Below, one piece after another: positions 9,891 through 19,850 of a DNA stretch of 64,000 nucleotides. The translations under genes and the position numbers were made by a program. The stretch comes from Glebionis coronaria (lineage: Eukaryota > Streptophyta > Magnoliopsida > Asterales > Asteraceae). The notes beneath the pieces were generated by a model, which worked only from the letters and a program-made list of their open reading frames with translations, searched no databases and was not told the origin of the DNA. Position 1 is the stretch's first letter. Each line of letters starts with the position of its first letter. The stretch covers positions 806,001 through 870,000 of the forward strand of contig JANFOE010000192.1 in the NCBI GenBank assembly GCA_025667525.1, written 5' to 3'.

Positions 9891-11171
9891 ACAATCTCAC
9901 TCATTTTGATGATTCCATTGTATGGCCAACTCTCACATGTGTATAACATCTTATACTTACTGTAAATTGATTCCACCATGCAATTTTATCAGCTTGGCAT
10001 TTGGTTACTTACTATTTTTATACAACCATTATATTAAGCAAGATTTTAACCTTGTTACCTATGGTTTTTCATCTTTTTAACCATATTTATCAACACTTGA
10101 TCCCCACACAACATTTTTATCATCATATATTCATCATATACATATACAATATAAAAGAAAATACATGATTACATAATCGAAATAACAAAAAGGATAGGAA
10201 GAACAATCAATATACCACAATTAGTGATGAAAAGATGAGGTTTTTGATGAACAAGACTTGGTTCTTGTTATCAAATCTTCAACTTTAGCAAGGAAACTTC
10301 TTGGGTCCTTTGGATAGATGAACACCTCCATGAATTCAGCCCTTTAACCTCATGCAAACTCCTTTTCATAGGTTAAGATCACCTCCAATCTTCATATCTT
10401 CAAAGGTTCTTCAACATATGTGTGAATAACACATGATATTGTGGTTAATTTAAGATCAAATGGTGGTGTTGTGGTGAATATGGGACGGCCAAAATGGCTA
10501 GAGAGAGAGAGAGAGTTTGTGTGGTTTTGCATGGATGGAAATGGAGTTATGGTTTGTGTGTTGATAGTTTTATGAGTGGGAGTGGTATTGAGTGAAAAGT
10601 TAGCTTGTTTATTAAGCTTATATGGCAAGTGTGAGACTTGTTTAATAAATTTTGACACCTAAGGGTGTTGGTGGGGCTATTCTAGCCGTCTATCTAGTTT
10701 CCTCGATTTGCGTGCCCTCGGGTTGTTTTACGAAAAACGTTTTTATAAAATATGAATCAACGGCACAAAACAAATCTAATAAAAACTGTCTCATCAAAAA
10801 CGGAGTTCGAAAACGTAAATACGTAATCCTAAGGTTTCCGGTTTAGTCGTAAAGGACGTTAAATTATTCACGTAAGTCCTAATCTCTTCTCGTAAATTTG
10901 TAAGTTTATGAATCAACTCAAATTTAAAATCCCAAAATAGTATTCACGGATAAATTTATTTCCTGAAGTGTCGGACTGTCACCAAAAACGGTGTATGTAA
11001 ACGTAAGCACGTAACATAGAATCCTCCGGTTTAGACGTAGTCGATGCTACTTCAAGTCGTAAATCCAAATTTCTTCCCAAAAATAAGTGAGTTCATAATA
11101 TAACATTAAAATAATGTTTTTAAATAATATTTGAGAATAAAATATCAACCATAAATTGACGGATTGTCACA
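9891..11171 (-). repeat. T3 5' LTR (truncated), copy A
   Basis: Chromovirus-type LTR on the minus strand, starting TGTGACAATCCGTC at 11171. It matches 55298-56630 and 37672-39011. It contains a GA microsatellite (about 10500-10515) whose length differs between copies and lacks about 60 bp near 10690 that the other two copies have. The LTR is flanked at 11172 by A2 internal sequence (ttttc...). No Met-tRNA primer-binding site follows the inner end, and the same inner breakpoint is found in copy B, so the LTR end, the PBS and the gag start were apparently lost before the duplication. Confidence 0.7.
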
Positions 11172-12090
11172 TTTTCTCATGCTTTACCTACCATTCTCGA
11201 GGAATTCTCCGATGAATTTCCTTCTAATGAGAATGATGATCTTGTATCCGAGTGTGACACACTTGATACTTTGTCGGATATTTCTTGTGATGACAAGATT
11301 GATGACACTTTTGTGACTTACTCAAATCCTCTCTTTGAAGCTTCAATGAACAATAATCCATTGTTTCAAGAGGATTTTGAGAGCATCATACTTCCTACAT
11401 CTCACAACCTTTGTGATGATGAGCTTCTCTTGAAGGAAGTTGATGAGTTTTATTATATAGACATTCCTTCGGAATTTGAGGAAGAGTCTAATGATAGTGA
11501 TGAACATTCTTGGTTTGATCACACAATTTATGATGATGATAATGTTGACCCGGAGGGAGAAATTACCTTTACTCCTACTATCCTTCCCACTCGCTTTAAT
11601 CTTAATGTGCGGGTTTTTCATGCGACTCATTTTGAGTACCATGACCCCTTTGTTCACATTCATAAGAGTGATAAGGTCAACAAAGTCATGCAAGTTGATA
11701 CCACTAGTGTTGAGACCTTTATACCACCATTACCATGTGCTTCATATGATTTTGTATTAGCATGGGGGGACATCCGTGTTGTCCATTCCTTTCTCTTTCG
11801 AGGACGAGGTATTCGACCCCGGAATCGTTGATTTAGGGAAATCTCGGCCATTCACCGATGCAATAATTGAAAGATTTTTCGATCATCTTGGTGCGAGTTT
11901 ATCTCGGGGAGCATGCTACATCCATTTCGTGATTTGTGACTACCATCTCTTTTTGGAGATTTATGTTGGAGTTTTATCCTTTCGTTTGTCACCCGACAAT
12001 GAGGATGTGATCTTTGACCCCGACATCGTGCTTTATGTTGGATTCTATTCGATTATGTCGGTTTTCACCATTTTCCCTAAGGACCAATGA
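11172..12090 (+). pseudogene. A2 polyprotein C-terminal remnant with G-run frameshift, copy A
   Basis: Open in one frame from the T3 junction to 11831. The apparent start at 11271 is a TTG, so this is a 5'-truncated gene. It encodes an acidic, Asp/Glu-rich segment. Reading continues in another frame from about 11776 to 12090 with a VFDPGI motif and a second IFDPDI motif. This part matches the tail of the A1 gag-protease ORF: FEDEVFDPGIVDLGKS against STEDEIFDPGISCKGKS. The frame changes at a G run, six Gs at 11764-11769 where A1 has five (3686-3690). Copy B has the same six Gs. Function of this tail is unknown. Confidence 0.65.
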
Positions 12091-14087
12091 ATGCGGGGAT
12101 CGAGTCGAGCTCATGACTCGGTTAACAAAAACGAGGTGCCTTGTGGGGGAGTCCCATACATTCTATCTTCTTTCTAATTTATAACAACTAATAAGGCTTG
12201 ATCTTTCAAGCTCGTGCTCGTGTTTTGTTATGTTGTGAATCTTAGGTATGACCCTAATCATTGAAGACTCTCGTGTTCGGTTTTTGTCGGTCCACTTGAT
12301 CTTCCAATCTTTGATTTCCAAAAGGGGCACATTCTCTATCCTTTGATTTTTATCGACTAACGTTTTATCTTGAGGCATAATTAATAAACGACTTATAGAT
12401 TTGCGTGCTCTTTCCATGCTAGGATTTTGCATTAGACTCTTCGTGTTTTAGCAAGGGGTGTTACTCTTGAGTTAAGAAACATTGAGGACAATGTTTGGTT
12501 TTAGCATGGGGGAGTCAATCGATATAATCGCTTGCAATTGATTTTGTCGTGTCAAAACGTAATCGTTTTTCTCGTTTTTCATAAAAAATTTAAATTTTTA
12601 GTGTTATTTTAAGTTTTAATAAAGAAAATAAGTGCTTTTGACACAAATGTAGGCTTTCCGTTGGTGACAATAAAAATAGTTTTTTACTCGACTCGGTTTT
12701 TACCTTAGCTTTTCCTTAACGTGTTTGAATTAAGTTTTGCTAGGCTTTTATATAGGGAGCTATAAAACGTGAAAGTCTTAACTCATACGGGTTAAGAACA
12801 AGAACTTTTCGTAAGTTCCTATAATTGATCCTAGAAAGTCGTTTATAAAGGGTACTTTAAAACGCAAATTCTAAAACTTGAAAAAGTATAAGAAGATGCA
12901 AGATCCTATAGATGACTTGAAAACCCAAAACTTTGATTTAATAGGCTAAGTATCCATTGATTTCACATTTTTGGAATTTTACAATATGGAGAACAAGAGA
13001 TGATAGAGTTTAATCATAAGTTTCTAAAATTAATTCTTCTTTGTGTAAGTATTTTTGTGTTTGATTTAATCTCCTCGTATTTATTTTCCACGCTTAAATA
13101 ATAATTGCTTAATAAATGAAGTTTTTAGCGGTTTAGGCTTGATATCTTAACTCGTAACTCCTTCTTTTTCTTCCCTTATAATTAAAGTGAGAACACATTA
13201 AGGGTGTCAGCGTCATGGACTTTTGATCATGGGATTGCGGAAATTTGGCTTACTATACATATCATATTAATAAAGAAGAATAAATAAACTTGTTCTCTAG
13301 GAGCCTTCGGGTGGGTGTCATGTAGCACTAACTTTGTCATTAGAGCCTTAGGGTGTATGGCAAGGGGACGTGTTGAATAAAAATTTCTTCATCATCATGA
13401 GCCATAAGGTGGGATGGTGAATGTCAATTCCCTTATTTTTGTCTAAAGATCCTTCGGGTGTGGATTTTAAATAAGGAGCACAATTGCATCTTAAGGAGCC
13501 ACAAGGTGATATGATGTAATTGTTGCTAACTCCATTCATAAGGTCATAATTGACTTTGGAGGTTTTATTATTGCTTTTAAGTAGTCCTATTAGCCAAATT
13601 TCGGGTCCGGAGATTTATCCCTCAAATCGTGTTAAGTTATCCTCGATGTGGGCTTTCTTTAGTAACAACGGTTTTTGAAGTCGAGGTTAGGTTTTGAGTG
13701 TTGAGTTTACACCGTTTTTGCTTTCATTTTTGGACTAATAAATATCAAATAAAGTCAAATGAGCCTTTGGGTAAATGACAAATAAAATCTAGAGATACAA
13801 TTAGGAATAATAGGAGATTGATTTTAACACAAATTACTTGTATGAGTTGTTTTAATTTTGGGGCTTATGATTGACAATGATCTTGTTTTTGCACTTGGCA
13901 TGGAAAAGTGAAAAGTCGGGGACGATGAATCTATTTGAGTTTTATGATCCTAAAAGTTATTTTTCAAATAATGAAAGCATTACATTATGTCTTTGCAAAA
14001 TAAAGTGTCATAAGTTGAATAAAAGTGTAGTTAGTGTTTTATTTTATCATTGCGTGAGGACACGACAATTGCTTAGCAAGGGGAGTT
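12091..14087 (+). other. A2 3' noncoding internal region, copy A
   Basis: No gene seen over about 2 kb. It holds TAGCAAGGGG (12449-12458) and TAGCATGGGGG (12502-12512), the phrase 'gaggacaatgttt' (12484-12496), the foldable block (AGGCTTT 12742-12748 with AAAGTCT 12772-12778; GAACTT 12802-12807 with AAGTTC 12813-12818) and the pre-PPT hairpin (14048-14069). 13280-13520 carries four loosely repeated phrases of the type 'gagcc(tt/ac)(a)(g)ggtg'. Short ORFs (such as 13871-14095) are identical in both copies only because the copies are young. Confidence 0.7.
14048..14087 (+). promoter_or_regulatory. Pre-PPT hairpin and polypurine tract of A2, copy A
   Basis: ATTG (14049-14052) pairs with CAAT (14066-14069), with a bulged A at 14065, then CGTG pairs with CACG (14061-14064) around an AGGA loop. 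The tract TAGCAAGGGGAGTT (14074-14087) abuts the LTR start at 14088. It has the same layout as at 6214-6252 in A1. Confidence 0.6.
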
Positions 14088-15016
14088 TGATATGAGCTTA
14101 AATACTCATATCATTTGTATCTAAAACGATGAATAAATGCATGAAATGTATGAAATATGCCTTGTATATGCATTGTTTGTTGTTTCGTGTGTGTGGGTAC
14201 CAAGTTCACGAAAACCGGTAAAACCGACACAGAGTTTGAAGAAAAGTTCAACAAAGCCAATATCGAGCTCGATTTCAGCGGATTTGATATTTATGAAGAT
14301 ATTTGGGCTTTGTGGGTCCCACTTTTGGTTAAGGGGCCCAAAAGCCCATTAAAAGAGCATGTTATTTACATTGGAGTATATAAGCCCAAAACAAAGCCCA
14401 CATTACTTATACACTGGACGGATAGAAGCATTCAGCCTAACTCCAAGCCCATCACCGATTTACTAGTCATGTGAAGTTATAACTGCCAAGGCCCATTAGG
14501 GTTTGTCATGTTAAAAGTAATAAATGTTTGTTTTTTCACTTGGTCAGTCAAACGAATTAACACCACACACACATATTTTATCTTTTCGTTACTTCCTAGA
14601 TATCACTCTTTCTTTCTCCCAACAAAGAAAACTAGTAACTATTTTTCATTCATCACTTCCAAACCCTAAAACACAAATCACCCAATTAAAATTAGGGGTT
14701 TTTATTGGAGCGTGTAATTCACACGAGGGGGAATAAATCCCCCACTTTTTCGGAGAGTATAGATGGAGAGAAGAAAGTGACGTGGCAACGAATTATTGGC
14801 TGTGACAGCACATATTCCTCAATCCACCAATTGAAGAAGGACACCTCAGCCTGAAACTAGCACAACAAACACACTCCCTTGCCACGTTGGCAATCCGTGT
14901 GCAAGGGAGTGTTACTTCAACCGTTTGATCAAGATGAGAGAGAAGAATAGAGAAATTGATGGCCAAGATTGAAGATTCTTCCTCAACAACCTCACCAAGA
15001 AGGTTGGGGGTTAGCC

Positions 15017-15024
15017 TATAAAAA
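15017..15024 (+). promoter_or_regulatory. TATA box of A2 LTR, copy A
   Basis: TATAAAAA in GCCTATAAAAACCCTCC, about 930 bp into the LTR, followed 120 bases later by AATAAA (15144-15149). The sequence is unchanged in copy B (60477). Confidence 0.6.
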
Positions 15025-16361
15025 CCCTCCCATATTTCTGTATTTTCCATCCTCATTTTTTTATCTTAGTGTTATAATGTTAGATTAATTGTAGGATTAA
15101 TTGTATTTTAATTTCTACAGTATTGTAATATTTTTCATGGTTTAATAAAAAGTTTCATTCGAGCATCATCTTGTTATTAATTTACTGTTAAAGTTTTTTA
15201 TGAATTAATCTTACTGTTTTTCTGAAATTATAATATAAGAATTATTTGTTTAAGCTTTTTAATAGCTTAATTGAATAATCTAAGATAAAATATTTGGGAA
15301 AAGCTTTTCCCCACTGGAAAAGTTAAAAATAACTGTTAATTTGAGCCACGTTGAGGTTAATGGTTCGATGTTTGAGTTATGGTTGGTGAGTCATACATTG
15401 TCCATGACGTTTGATGGTGATGTGATGAATTGGGTGTTGGTTCGATTGGTGATAAATTGGTGGTGTTGATTCAGTATATTAAGACGGCTCAGCGCCGCAT
15501 CTTCGTCTCAAAGGTTGTCTTCATCAGGTTCATTTCCATTCTTATTTTTTTTAGATCTTACTGTTCTTTAGGCTTATGTGATTTAATTGAAAGTTTGTGT
15601 TAACATGTTTTAGGGTTATAAATTTATCTGATTGAAATCAGTCTATTTGTTTGTTAATCAGTCAAGTTCACTGTTTGGATTAGTTTAAGTTTTAAATAAA
15701 CTGTTTTACTTAAAGCATTTGTTTTATCTGATTTTTAGAAGTAATGAGTTTAAATCTGTTTAGAATAATTTGTTTGAAAAGGGAGTTGGATTAATATGAA
15801 ATGAGAAGTTTATTTGCCAAATGTTTAGCTGGTGCAATAACTAATCGGAACTGTTGATAAATTATCCTAGAAATTTAAGCGTTTAGCTATTTGTTTTGAC
15901 TCTTTTTGTTTAAGGTGCTTAAGTTTTTAATATGCTGGGGTACTTGCGTGATTTTAATTAGAAATGAGAATGAGTACTGAACTTTAGTTGCGTTAGCTGT
16001 TTCATAGTTGTTCGTATGCTACTCTGTTAGAACTTTTTAGCTTTGTAGTCTTCTTATTTAGCTGATTTAATTTTGCTGATATTGTTAGAATTTTTGAGAG
16101 TATAGTTTGATGAATGTTATGATTTGTTGATGCTGGTCATTTTGCTCATTTTATTTACTTGCTTTTTCTTTGTTAATTGTGGTATTGTTGTGTAGCAATT
16201 GCTATCAGATCTAACTGATCTGATAGCTTAAGACTGATCTTATCAAGTTTTCAATAAGTCATTCCTGTGGCTTGTACCATTAATCATTCCAGAATATTAA
16301 TCAAAAGTCATTCCTGTGACTTTGAGCACTATTTTTCGTCAAAAAAATAATAATCGCAAAA

Positions 16362-16437
16362 ACTGTCCATAGCAGGACTCGAACCCATGACCTCCTGGTC
16401 ATGGGCCAAACGCACTAACCAACTCATCTAGCTACAT
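16362..16437 (-). other. tRNA-Met-like remnant inside the A2 LTR, copy A
   Basis: On the minus strand this reads as a decayed tRNA: TAGC followed by GAGTTGGTTAG (D-arm like), a stem TTTGG/CCAGG closing the loop CCCATGA with CAT at the anticodon position, and GGTTCGAGTCC, a perfect match to the Pol III B-box consensus. Faults: position 33 is C instead of T, the A-box region has extra bases, the T stem has a mismatch and only about five of seven acceptor pairs form. It is not a functional tRNA gene as far as can be seen, but its B box is intact. It is present in both copies. Confidence 0.55.
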
Positions 16438-17049
16438 GTTTTAGTTTTAATTCAGTAGCTTTAATTAATATAGCTTAACTAGTGACTGTTAGTTTTTTTA
16501 AAATTTTGTTTTAAATACATAGTCGTAATTTGTAATTAAATCTATATCATTTTAATTTCTTTTATAAAGTTTACAAATAAATAAAAATATATAAAAAAAT
16601 GTTTTATTAATTTTTGGAATTTATTTTTGAAATTAATTAGATTTAAATTAAATTAGTTTTAAAAATAGATTTGGTTTAAAGTAAAAGTTAAATTTTTAAT
16701 AGAATTAATTAATTTTTAGATTTAAAATAGTTTAATTGATTTCAAATTAAATAATTGTTTTTATATTTAATTAATTGTCTTTAGATAAAAATAGTGGGTA
16801 ACGATTCATGCATTTTAGGATAAATTGTAGGATTAATTTTAGTTTAAAAACCGAAAAACCATTCAAATCGATTGTCCAAATCAAAACAAAACGTCTCAAA
16901 TTCACTCGATCTTCGTGTACAACGAACTTGGTTCATCTTAGTGTTTAATTAAATCCGTCTTTGATAATTTTAGTCTATTACTTTTTCCTAAAGGTAATTT
17001 TCTAATTTACCCTATAACGTATATTAATTATCACATACAATCCCACTTT

Positions 17050-17841
17050 ACATCAACATCAGTGTTTAGCGTGTTATTAACTAATCAGTTAAGACTAGTT
17101 AAATAATGTTGAGTGGATTTGTTACATGGCAAGGAGATGAGTGGTGATTGGCTGAAAGTGGTGAGTGGGGCACGTGGCAGGCCATGGTTGGTCTAGGTTA
17201 CTTTGTTGTCTTGGCAGTTTATACACTCAATCTTTCTATTCCCTTTCATTCTTTGTTTAATGGCATGAAAACTGATTTCCTTTGTAATTAAACTTTCAGT
17301 TTTCACACTTTTGCCCCAAATAGTTTCCAAAAGTATTTTCAAGGGTATTTCTTGCCAATTTATGATTCTTGAAGGGCTATTTTGGCATTTTCTTCAAACT
17401 TTATGGTCTTGACTTGTTTTGTTGACTTCTTGGAGGACTAATATTGACAAGTCTTCCATTTTGAGGGACCATTCTTGTCAATTCTTCAATATGGAGGGCC
17501 CTTTTTGTAAATTTGACAAACTTTAAGGACCAAACTTGTAATTATGAATAAACAAGGGTTTAAAGTGTCAATTCTTCAATATTTGAGGACCCTTCTTGTA
17601 CAATCTTTAATTCTTCAAGGGTTATTCTTGGAAAATCACCATTAGGGCTTGGTACATTGTGCCGTTTCGTTTCCCGTGTTCGTTTTTGCTTTTTTCTTAT
17701 GATCTTTTGTCATTTTCTCAATATCTGTAACTAAAATACACATGTAACAAACACAAGCATATATTTCGCATATTTCATGATATTTAATGCATTATAAGCC
17801 CATTTTGGATGATGAGACTATGTATAAAATCAGTCTCATCA
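17050..17841 (-). repeat. A3: reversed Athila-like LTR piece, copy A
   Basis: Read on the minus strand from 17841 this begins TGATGAGACT and continues with sequence clearly like the first 800 bp of the A1 LTR (for example 'acaagtttggtcc', 'atgcttgtgtttgtt'). The tip stem is GATGAGACT (17811-17819) with AGTCTCATC (17832-17840). It is inserted in the integrase region of T1 (next bases at 17842: atgac). Only the U3 part is here. Its left end merges with the A2 LTR end, so A2 probably inserted into A3. The left boundary is approximate. Confidence 0.65.
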
Positions 17842-19850
17842 ATGACCTTCTCGTTGGTCAACTCTATTCCTTCAAGTGTTCGCTCACCAACATGATCCCT
17901 GCAGATTGGGGTGTGACACTTCTTGCCATACAACATCTCAAACGGTGGACACTTGATGCTGGCGTACCAACTATTGTTGTATGAAAACTCTACCAAGAAG
18001 ATAGATCGTCCCAATATCTTGTCCATTCCAATGCACATGCTCGAAGCATGTCCTCTAATATCTGAATGGTTCGCTCCGACTGTCCGTCTGTTTGAGGATG
18101 AAAAGTCATGCTAAGCTTAAGTTTTGTACCCCAAGCTTACTGTAGACTCCTCCAATCGCGAAGTAAACCGAGGATCTCTGTCCGAGATGATACTGGATGG
18201 AGCACCATGAAGTCTCATGATATCCTTCTTGTAAGTGTCAGCGAGTTTGCTAACCGGATCATCCTTGCGGATCGGTAAGAAATGAGCTGACTTAGTGAGT
18301 CGTTCAACGATAACCCAAATAGCATCAAGCTTCCTCTTGGTCTACAGAAGACCGGTAACAAATCCATGGTGATCTTTTCCCACTTCCACTCTGGAATGTC
18401 TAACGGTTGTAGTAGACCACTAGACCGTTGATGCTCGATCTTAACCCGCTGGCAGGTAAGACATTTGGAGACATAAGTAGCAACATCCTGTTTCATACCA
18501 CTCCACCAAAAGTACTACTTGATGTCATGGTACATCTTGGTTGAACCAGGATGAATGGAGAATGGAGAGTTATGAGCTTCAGCCAATAACGCTTCCCTGA
18601 GTGTAATATCACCAGGAACACAAAGTCTGGTGCCTGCCATAAGATACCGTCGTCATCTAACCGAAACTCCATTTTCTGCTCTAAGTTCTGAATGATTGCC
18701 CAAATTTCACCATCATCCTTCTGAGCTTCCTTGATCCTAGAGAGTAATTCAGGTTCCACTCTAAGATTAGCCCAGTAATCGTGTTGTCCATGTACCATGA
18801 TCTCAATGTCTAGTTGCTCCATGTCTCTTATAAATCTTCCTCTATCTTGGTGCCATTGATAATACCCGACTTTCTACTAAGAGCATCTGCCACTACATTA
18901 GGCTTGCCGAGATGATCTGCAGATTAATGTCATAATCCTTCAATAGCTCTAACCACCTTCTCTGCCCCATGTTCAGTTCACGCTGAGTGAAGATGTATTT
19001 CAGGCTCTTGTGATCTATGAAGATATCACATGATTCGCCATACAAGTAGTGCCTCCATATCTTCAGTGCAAACACGACTGCAGCAAGTTCCAAGTCATGT
19101 GTTGGGTAGTTCTCCTTGTAAGGCTTAAGCTGTCATGATGCGTAAGCAATCACTTTCCCATGTTGCATGAGAACACAACCAAGTCCCTTCCCTGAAGCAT
19201 CACTGTAGATTTGAAATCCACATGTACCAGATGAGAGAGTAAGAATCAGTGCAGATACCACCCTCTGCTTTAGGTCTTCAAAGCTCTTCTCTCTTTCTTT
19301 AGTTCAGACGAATTTCTCCCTTTTCCGCATCATTTTGGACAATGGTAGTTTTAAACGGGAAAAGTTCTCTATGAACCTAGGGTAGTAACCAGCTAAGCCT
19401 AGAACTACGAACTTCAGTAGCTGATGTCGGTCTTGGCCACTTGGTAATAGCCTCAACCTTTGCTGTATCCATGGTTATTCCTTCTGCTGATACAATGTGG
19501 CCTAGGAACACCACCTTGTCTAACCAGAATTCACATTTGGAGAACTTGGCATACAGATGCTTCTTGCGAAGTATCTGCAATACTGTACGAAGATGGTCTT
19601 CGTATTCCTCCTTTGACTTGGAGAAAATCACAATATCGTCAATGAAGACAATAACGAACTTATCCAGAAACTCATGGAAGATACGGTTCATCAAGTCCAT
19701 GAAAACAGTTGGAGCATTGGTAAGTCCAAATAGCATGATTACCAATTTGTAGTGCCCATAACGTGTACGGAAAGCAGTCTTGGCGATGTCCTACTCTTTA
19801 ACCCGTAACTAATGATAGCTTGACCTCAGATTAATCTTGGAGAAATGTGT
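17842..19850 (-). pseudogene. T1 chromovirus pol remnant (RT, RNase H, integrase)
   Basis: Decayed pol of a Tekay/Del-like Ty3/gypsy element. Minus-strand pieces in order: reverse transcriptase (19377-19850) with [15 protein letters not shown] and the catalytic FIDDIVIFS; RNase H (18893-19093) with [16 protein letters not shown]; integrase (17842-18822) with [20 protein letters not shown] and LVEFSYNNSWYASIK. Several frameshifts and stops separate the pieces. The 5' side is cut at 19850 by the T4 LTR and the 3' side at 17842 by A3. A small ORF that runs from integrase into A3 (17784-18038) is a chance fusion. Confidence 0.85.

Larger units (their letters stand above)
11172..14087 (+). mobile_element. 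A2: 3' half of an Athila-like element, internal region, copy A
   Basis: Plus-strand internal region of a second Athila-like element, related to but distinct from A1, cut at its left by the T3 LTR. It has a broken gag-tail ORF (11172-12090), a 2 kb noncoding tail and a polypurine tract before the 3' LTR. The order of signals (FDPGI motif, ggggatcgagtcgagctcat, four polypurine-like signals, foldable block, pre-PPT hairpin) is the same as in A1. Confidence 0.8.
14088..17035 (+). repeat. A2 3' LTR, copy A (right end uncertain)
   Basis: Begins TGATATGAG at the end of the polypurine tract. The tip forms a 9 bp stem, TGATATGAG (14088-14096) with CTCATATCA (14105-14113). TATA box at 15017-15024 and AATAAA at 15144-15149. 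A tRNA-like segment lies at 16362-16437. 16440-16800 is AT-rich. The phrase 'tttttcctaaaggtaa' near 16983 matches the last 40 bases of the A1 LTR, so the end should be close to 17035 (attatcaca), but the exact base is not proven. The 105-codon ORF at 14157-14474 is not supported as a gene. Confidence 0.7.
9351..18537 (+). repeat. Duplicated segment, copy A (direct repeat of 54751-64000)
   Basis: Direct repeat containing T3 gag remnant and 5' LTR, A2 3' half with LTR, A3 LTR piece and T1 pol. It aligns with 54751-64000 (window end) at an offset of 45.40 kb before, and 45.46 kb after, a deletion of about 60 bp near 10690 in this copy. All nested junctions are shared. In 11271-11831 against 56730-57290 I count 7 substitutions in 561 bases. 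Homology continues to the right as far as the window allows. On the left it is cut by the A1 insertion. Confidence 0.9.

Noticed and set aside
10499..10516. GA microsatellite as a regulatory element
   Set aside because: Length varies among the three LTR copies; nothing supports a function.
10392..10658. 88-codon minus-strand ORF repeated at 38176-38436 and 55791-56057 (and a 116-codon ORF repeated at 27483-27833 and 35770-36120)
   Set aside because: They recur because they lie inside LTRs. They cover promoter-region sequence, have no recognisable domain and change by indels in a microsatellite.
14157..14474. 105-codon ORF in the A2 LTR, also at 59617-59934
   Set aside because: Same frame in both copies only because they are about 1% diverged; no match to A1 U3 at protein level.
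17784..18038. Complete small gene joining integrase to an extra C-terminus
   Set aside because: The ORF crosses the T1/A3 insertion junction at 17841; the extra residues are LTR sequence.
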